Assembly: GCA_027579435.1 (NCBI GenBank)
Contig: JANBPK010000862.1
Coordinates: 59,711-123,710, forward strand
Direction: 5' to 3'
DNA from: Candolleomyces eurysporus
Lineage: Eukaryota; Basidiomycota; Agaricomycetes; Agaricales; Psathyrellaceae
Length of the DNA: 64,000 nucleotides
The translations under genes and the position numbers were made by a program. The notes beneath the pieces were generated by a model. It worked only from the letters and a program-made list of their open reading frames with translations. It did no database searches and was not told the origin of the DNA. Shown here piece by piece: positions 61,565 to 64,000 of this stretch (position 1 is its first letter; every line of letters begins with the position of its first letter).

Positions 61565-62285
61565 GACCTCTGCCATGATCCCCCCTCGATCAATAGATCA
61601 ATAGAGTACGTAGCGTACGCACTCAAACGTTAGAATATATATTCAATCAGTATCCGGCGACTGTCCAAGAAGCCCGTCGACGTCCGTTTGTACAAGCAAA
61701 ATACCAAGACAAATGATAAGAATTAAAATGAAGGGAAGTACGAGGAAGATGAGAGCGAAAATCACAAGCACTGTAGCCTTCTGCGTTTTTATCAAAGTCA
61801 CTTCTACCTCTGCCGTGACGCCCCTCGACCGAGAGAGTACGTAGCGCACGCACCTGGAGAAAGGCGCCAGAATATATATATATATACACCTTCAATCAAT
61901 ATCCAGCTGTCCAAGAAGCCCGTCTGTTTGCAAACGCCGAGGAAAATAACGAGATAAATGATGAGAATAAAAGATAAAAATAAAGGCAAGTACGAAGAAG
62001 ACGGGAACAAATCTAATCGAACGCTGACTAGTAGCTCTGTAATGATCCTCCCCCTCAACCGAGGACGTACGCCGAGGTACACACTCGGAGAAAAACGGTT
62101 GAAAAACATATCATATCTTCAATCAAAATCCAACACTGTCCAAGAAGCCCGATAACTCTACAGTGATCATGATTGCGGCGCGCACCTCGATCAAGGCCAA
62201 GATACGCACTCCAAGAGAACCACCGCAAAAAAAACAACCATATTCAACCATAATCCAATTATATTATCCAAGAGACCCGTGTATA
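61565..62285. repeat. Degenerate direct tandem repeats, three to four copies
   Basis: Blocks recur in the same order: a CTCTGCC(A/G)TGA..CCCCCTCGA start, then GTACG..GCAC(G), an AATATATAT run, TTCAATCA..ATCC, and CTGTCCAAGAAGCCCG. Starts lie near 61570, 61808, 62034 and, as a weaker partial copy, 62160. The CTGTCCAAGAAGCCCG block is found near 61660, 61905 and 62135, and as a variant near 62267. The spacing is about 230-240 bp for the first copies. No coding potential is evident. It lies 3' of the second mucin-like gene. Confidence 0.65.
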
Positions 62286-63231
62286 TATGTAAACACCGAA
62301 AGAAAGAAAAAGAAAAAATTAATCCAGAATCACCGATAAAAAAATAAGAAACAAGGGGGAGGGAGGTACGAGGAGGAGGAGGACGACGACAGACAACCAC
62401 CGAACCATCAACAAAAAGCACCGAAAACGTAATAGTACCCCTTCCTTAGACACACTCTGCTGCTCAAATTCGCTCGAACGATAGACAGGGGGACTTAACC
62501 ATGCACATAGAGGGGGGCAGCATAAAGGTATGTATGTAGTACTGAGAGAAGTATGTATATATGTAATAGGTACACAAAGAGAAAAGATAAGTATGAAGTT
62601 AACAAACACACAACACCGAGTGTAAAAAAAAAAAACGAAAGAGAAAAGGTAGGTAAGAGTGGTATATATGTCTGCCCTTTCATCATCGTAAAGAGAGAGA
62701 GAAGAGAGAGGGGGGAACAAGCCGGGAGAGGAGATAGAGAGGAGGAAATAAGAATAGACTTGGAGGAGAGTCGGGGGCGGTTAATGAGGACGATCGAACG
62801 AAGGAGTCGGCGAGAGGGTGACCAAGGTCGCTGGGCGATAGTAAGGACGAGGAAGCACAGAAATAAACCAATCTGTCTATCCATATATCTATCAATAGGT
62901 ATCCACACAAATTAACGGGAGACAGAACAAGGGGTAAGGAGGTGGTTACGAAGACAGATAGACGGACGGACAGACAGACGGCGACGGGGACAGGGGGCAC
63001 TCGTGTGTAGGTTTGTAAGAGTATTAAGAAGGTGACGGTCCGATCCAGCCCGACCTTCACCCAGACCTTACAAACGCACTTGCGTTGCAAGGTCAAGCAA
63101 GGTTGGCCAGCATCCATGAGACGAGAAAAAGAATAGGGGGACGGGGAAAAAGTGGGGNAACGCAGTGAACAACACCCAACCCTCAAAAACCAACAACCAA
63201 CTCCTACGCCCTCAGCCAAACCGACACTCCT
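62286..63231. other. Purine-rich low-complexity region with a GACA/GACG microsatellite
   Basis: The plus strand is dominated by A and G (GAAAGAAAG near 62300, GGAGGAGGAGGACGACGAC near 62372, AGAGAGAGAGA near 62695). A GACA/GACG tetranucleotide tract lies at about 62953-62990. Open frames here on both strands are compositional artefacts. An ambiguous base lies at 63158 in a G run. Confidence 0.55.
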
Positions 63232-64000
63232 TTACATGCCACCATAGGCGTCATTGTGACGGGGATCCGAAGACCCAGCCGCCGGAGCATTGCCAGTCGC
63301 AACATACGCACTCTGATCGTACTGCGCATAATGGTTTGGATCATACTGAGCATACTGCGATGCATCATAGTTGGCTTGCTGGGGCTGCTGGCCATAGGGA
63401 TGATTCTGATATCCATACGCCTGATCGTACCCGCCCACGGCGTAGCCTTCCTGTCCTTGATACTCGCGGGTGGCATCTTGGTATCCGCCGTTACCGTCTT
63501 GGTAGTTTTGATTGTAGCCCTGACCGTCGTAAGCGGCATAGGAACCGTATGCTTCGGCGTTATACGCCTGCTGAACCATGGGTTCAGAGCTATACGCTCC
63601 GTGCGCATGTTCGCTGTAATCGTCGCCATGGTCGTCGCCCGAGTTTTGCTGGTTGGGCTCCACCTGACCGTACACGTACTTGGGACGTTCCTGGAGACCC
63701 TGGGAGGCAGCGACACCAGTAGCGACTGCAGCGGCGCCGACAGCGACGCCAGCAGCCGCGGCACCAGCACCACCAGTGCTGTTATCGGTCGCACCGTAGG
63801 AAGAGCTATAGGCACCTTGGCCGGCGACACCCGGGCTGCTGAGCGAGGGAGCGATACTGTGGCCACGGGCACCACTCGCTTCGGCCATGCTGGGAGGATG
63901 GCTACCGCTCACAAACGCCGAGCGACGGAAGTCGGTCCCAAAATCGTCGTCCTCGAGACGCTTCCTCCTTTGTCGACGCTAATCAATGCGCAGCATCAAG
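63232..64000 (-). CDS. Mucin-like membrane protein paralogue ending in DAYGGM (copy 2, 5' part outside the window)
   Basis: The last exon runs from 63980 (acceptor attag at 63981-63985) to the stop at 63232-63234; the remaining 20 bp are intron. The exon begins exactly as in copy 1, with a basic juxtamembrane segment (RRQRRKRLEDDDFGTDFRRSAF, shown here only as key residues RRxRRK and FRRSA), followed by SHPPSMAE. It then has an Ala/Gly run, a Tyr/Gln/Asn-rich low-complexity tail (YDQAYGYQ, YAQYDPNHYAQYDQ) and the end HNDAYGGM. The Thr/Ser-rich ectodomain and membrane helix expected upstream lie beyond 64000. Confidence 0.8.

Noticed and set aside
61565..62285. The repeats as a CRISPR array
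   Set aside because: The units are about 235 bp and degenerate, without short identical repeats and unique spacers, and the DNA is eukaryotic.
62286..63160. Several open frames of 100-180 residues
   Set aside because: They follow from the purine-rich composition on one strand and have no coding features.
63165..63875. Two long open frames overlapping the last gene
   Set aside because: They are shadows of a repetitive Tyr/Gln/Ala-rich tail; the minus-strand frame ending in DAYGGM matches its paralogue.

Overview
The window is nuclear DNA of a basidiomycete fungus, most likely an agaricomycete. The evidence is many GT-AG introns of about 45-75 bp inside otherwise compact genes, a fungal multi-transmembrane hybrid histidine kinase, a basidiomycete-style F-box protein, a YR (DIRS-like) retrotransposon, a fungal non-LTR retrotransposon, and an intron-containing tRNA-Gly. 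There is no operon structure. Gene models below were spliced by eye, and the coordinates given are the coding span from start codon to stop codon, with introns inside.

Layout. 1-6600 is transposon debris. A decayed non-LTR element (gag-like zinc-knuckle ORF, endonuclease, start of the reverse transcriptase, then a jump to the C-terminus) abuts a 5'-truncated DIRS-like element (RT-RNase H, overlapping tyrosine recombinase). 6900-13800 is gene-poor. It has a small four-exon gene, a five-exon hypothetical gene on the minus strand, a probable pseudogene, and a decayed tRNA-Gly copy. 13801-18045 carries a probably GPI-anchored double beta-sandwich surface protein and an FAD-dependent phenol-hydroxylase-type monooxygenase, followed by a functional-looking tRNA-Gly(GCC). 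18648-30368 is a block of conserved housekeeping and chromatin genes: an ADIP-domain coiled-coil protein and a USP8/Doa4-like deubiquitinase that share a divergent promoter, then a Snt2-like BAH-PHD-SANT-GATA-ePHD chromatin reader. 31868-39839 has a membrane hybrid histidine kinase and a RanBP3/Yrb2-like Ran-binding protein. 42054-49277 has an acidic disordered KEN-box protein, the DNA polymerase delta small subunit (Cdm1/POLD4), an F-box protein, and a UBL-WLM metalloprotease.

49694-64000 is the most distinctive part. It holds a tandem array of three single-pass membrane proteins, each with two related extracellular beta-sandwich domains and a long cytosolic tail that ends in a conserved motif, PPxY in two of them. 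Further on come two tandem paralogues of a mucin-like single-pass membrane protein whose tails both end in DAYGGM; the second runs off the window. With the GPI-type relative at 13801 and the membrane histidine kinase, the window is rich in surface or sensor-like proteins whose functions are not established.

Sequence quality matters here. Thirteen ambiguous bases sit almost only beside mononucleotide runs, and several gene-breaking frameshifts also fall in such runs. Those breaks are more likely to be read errors than real mutations.
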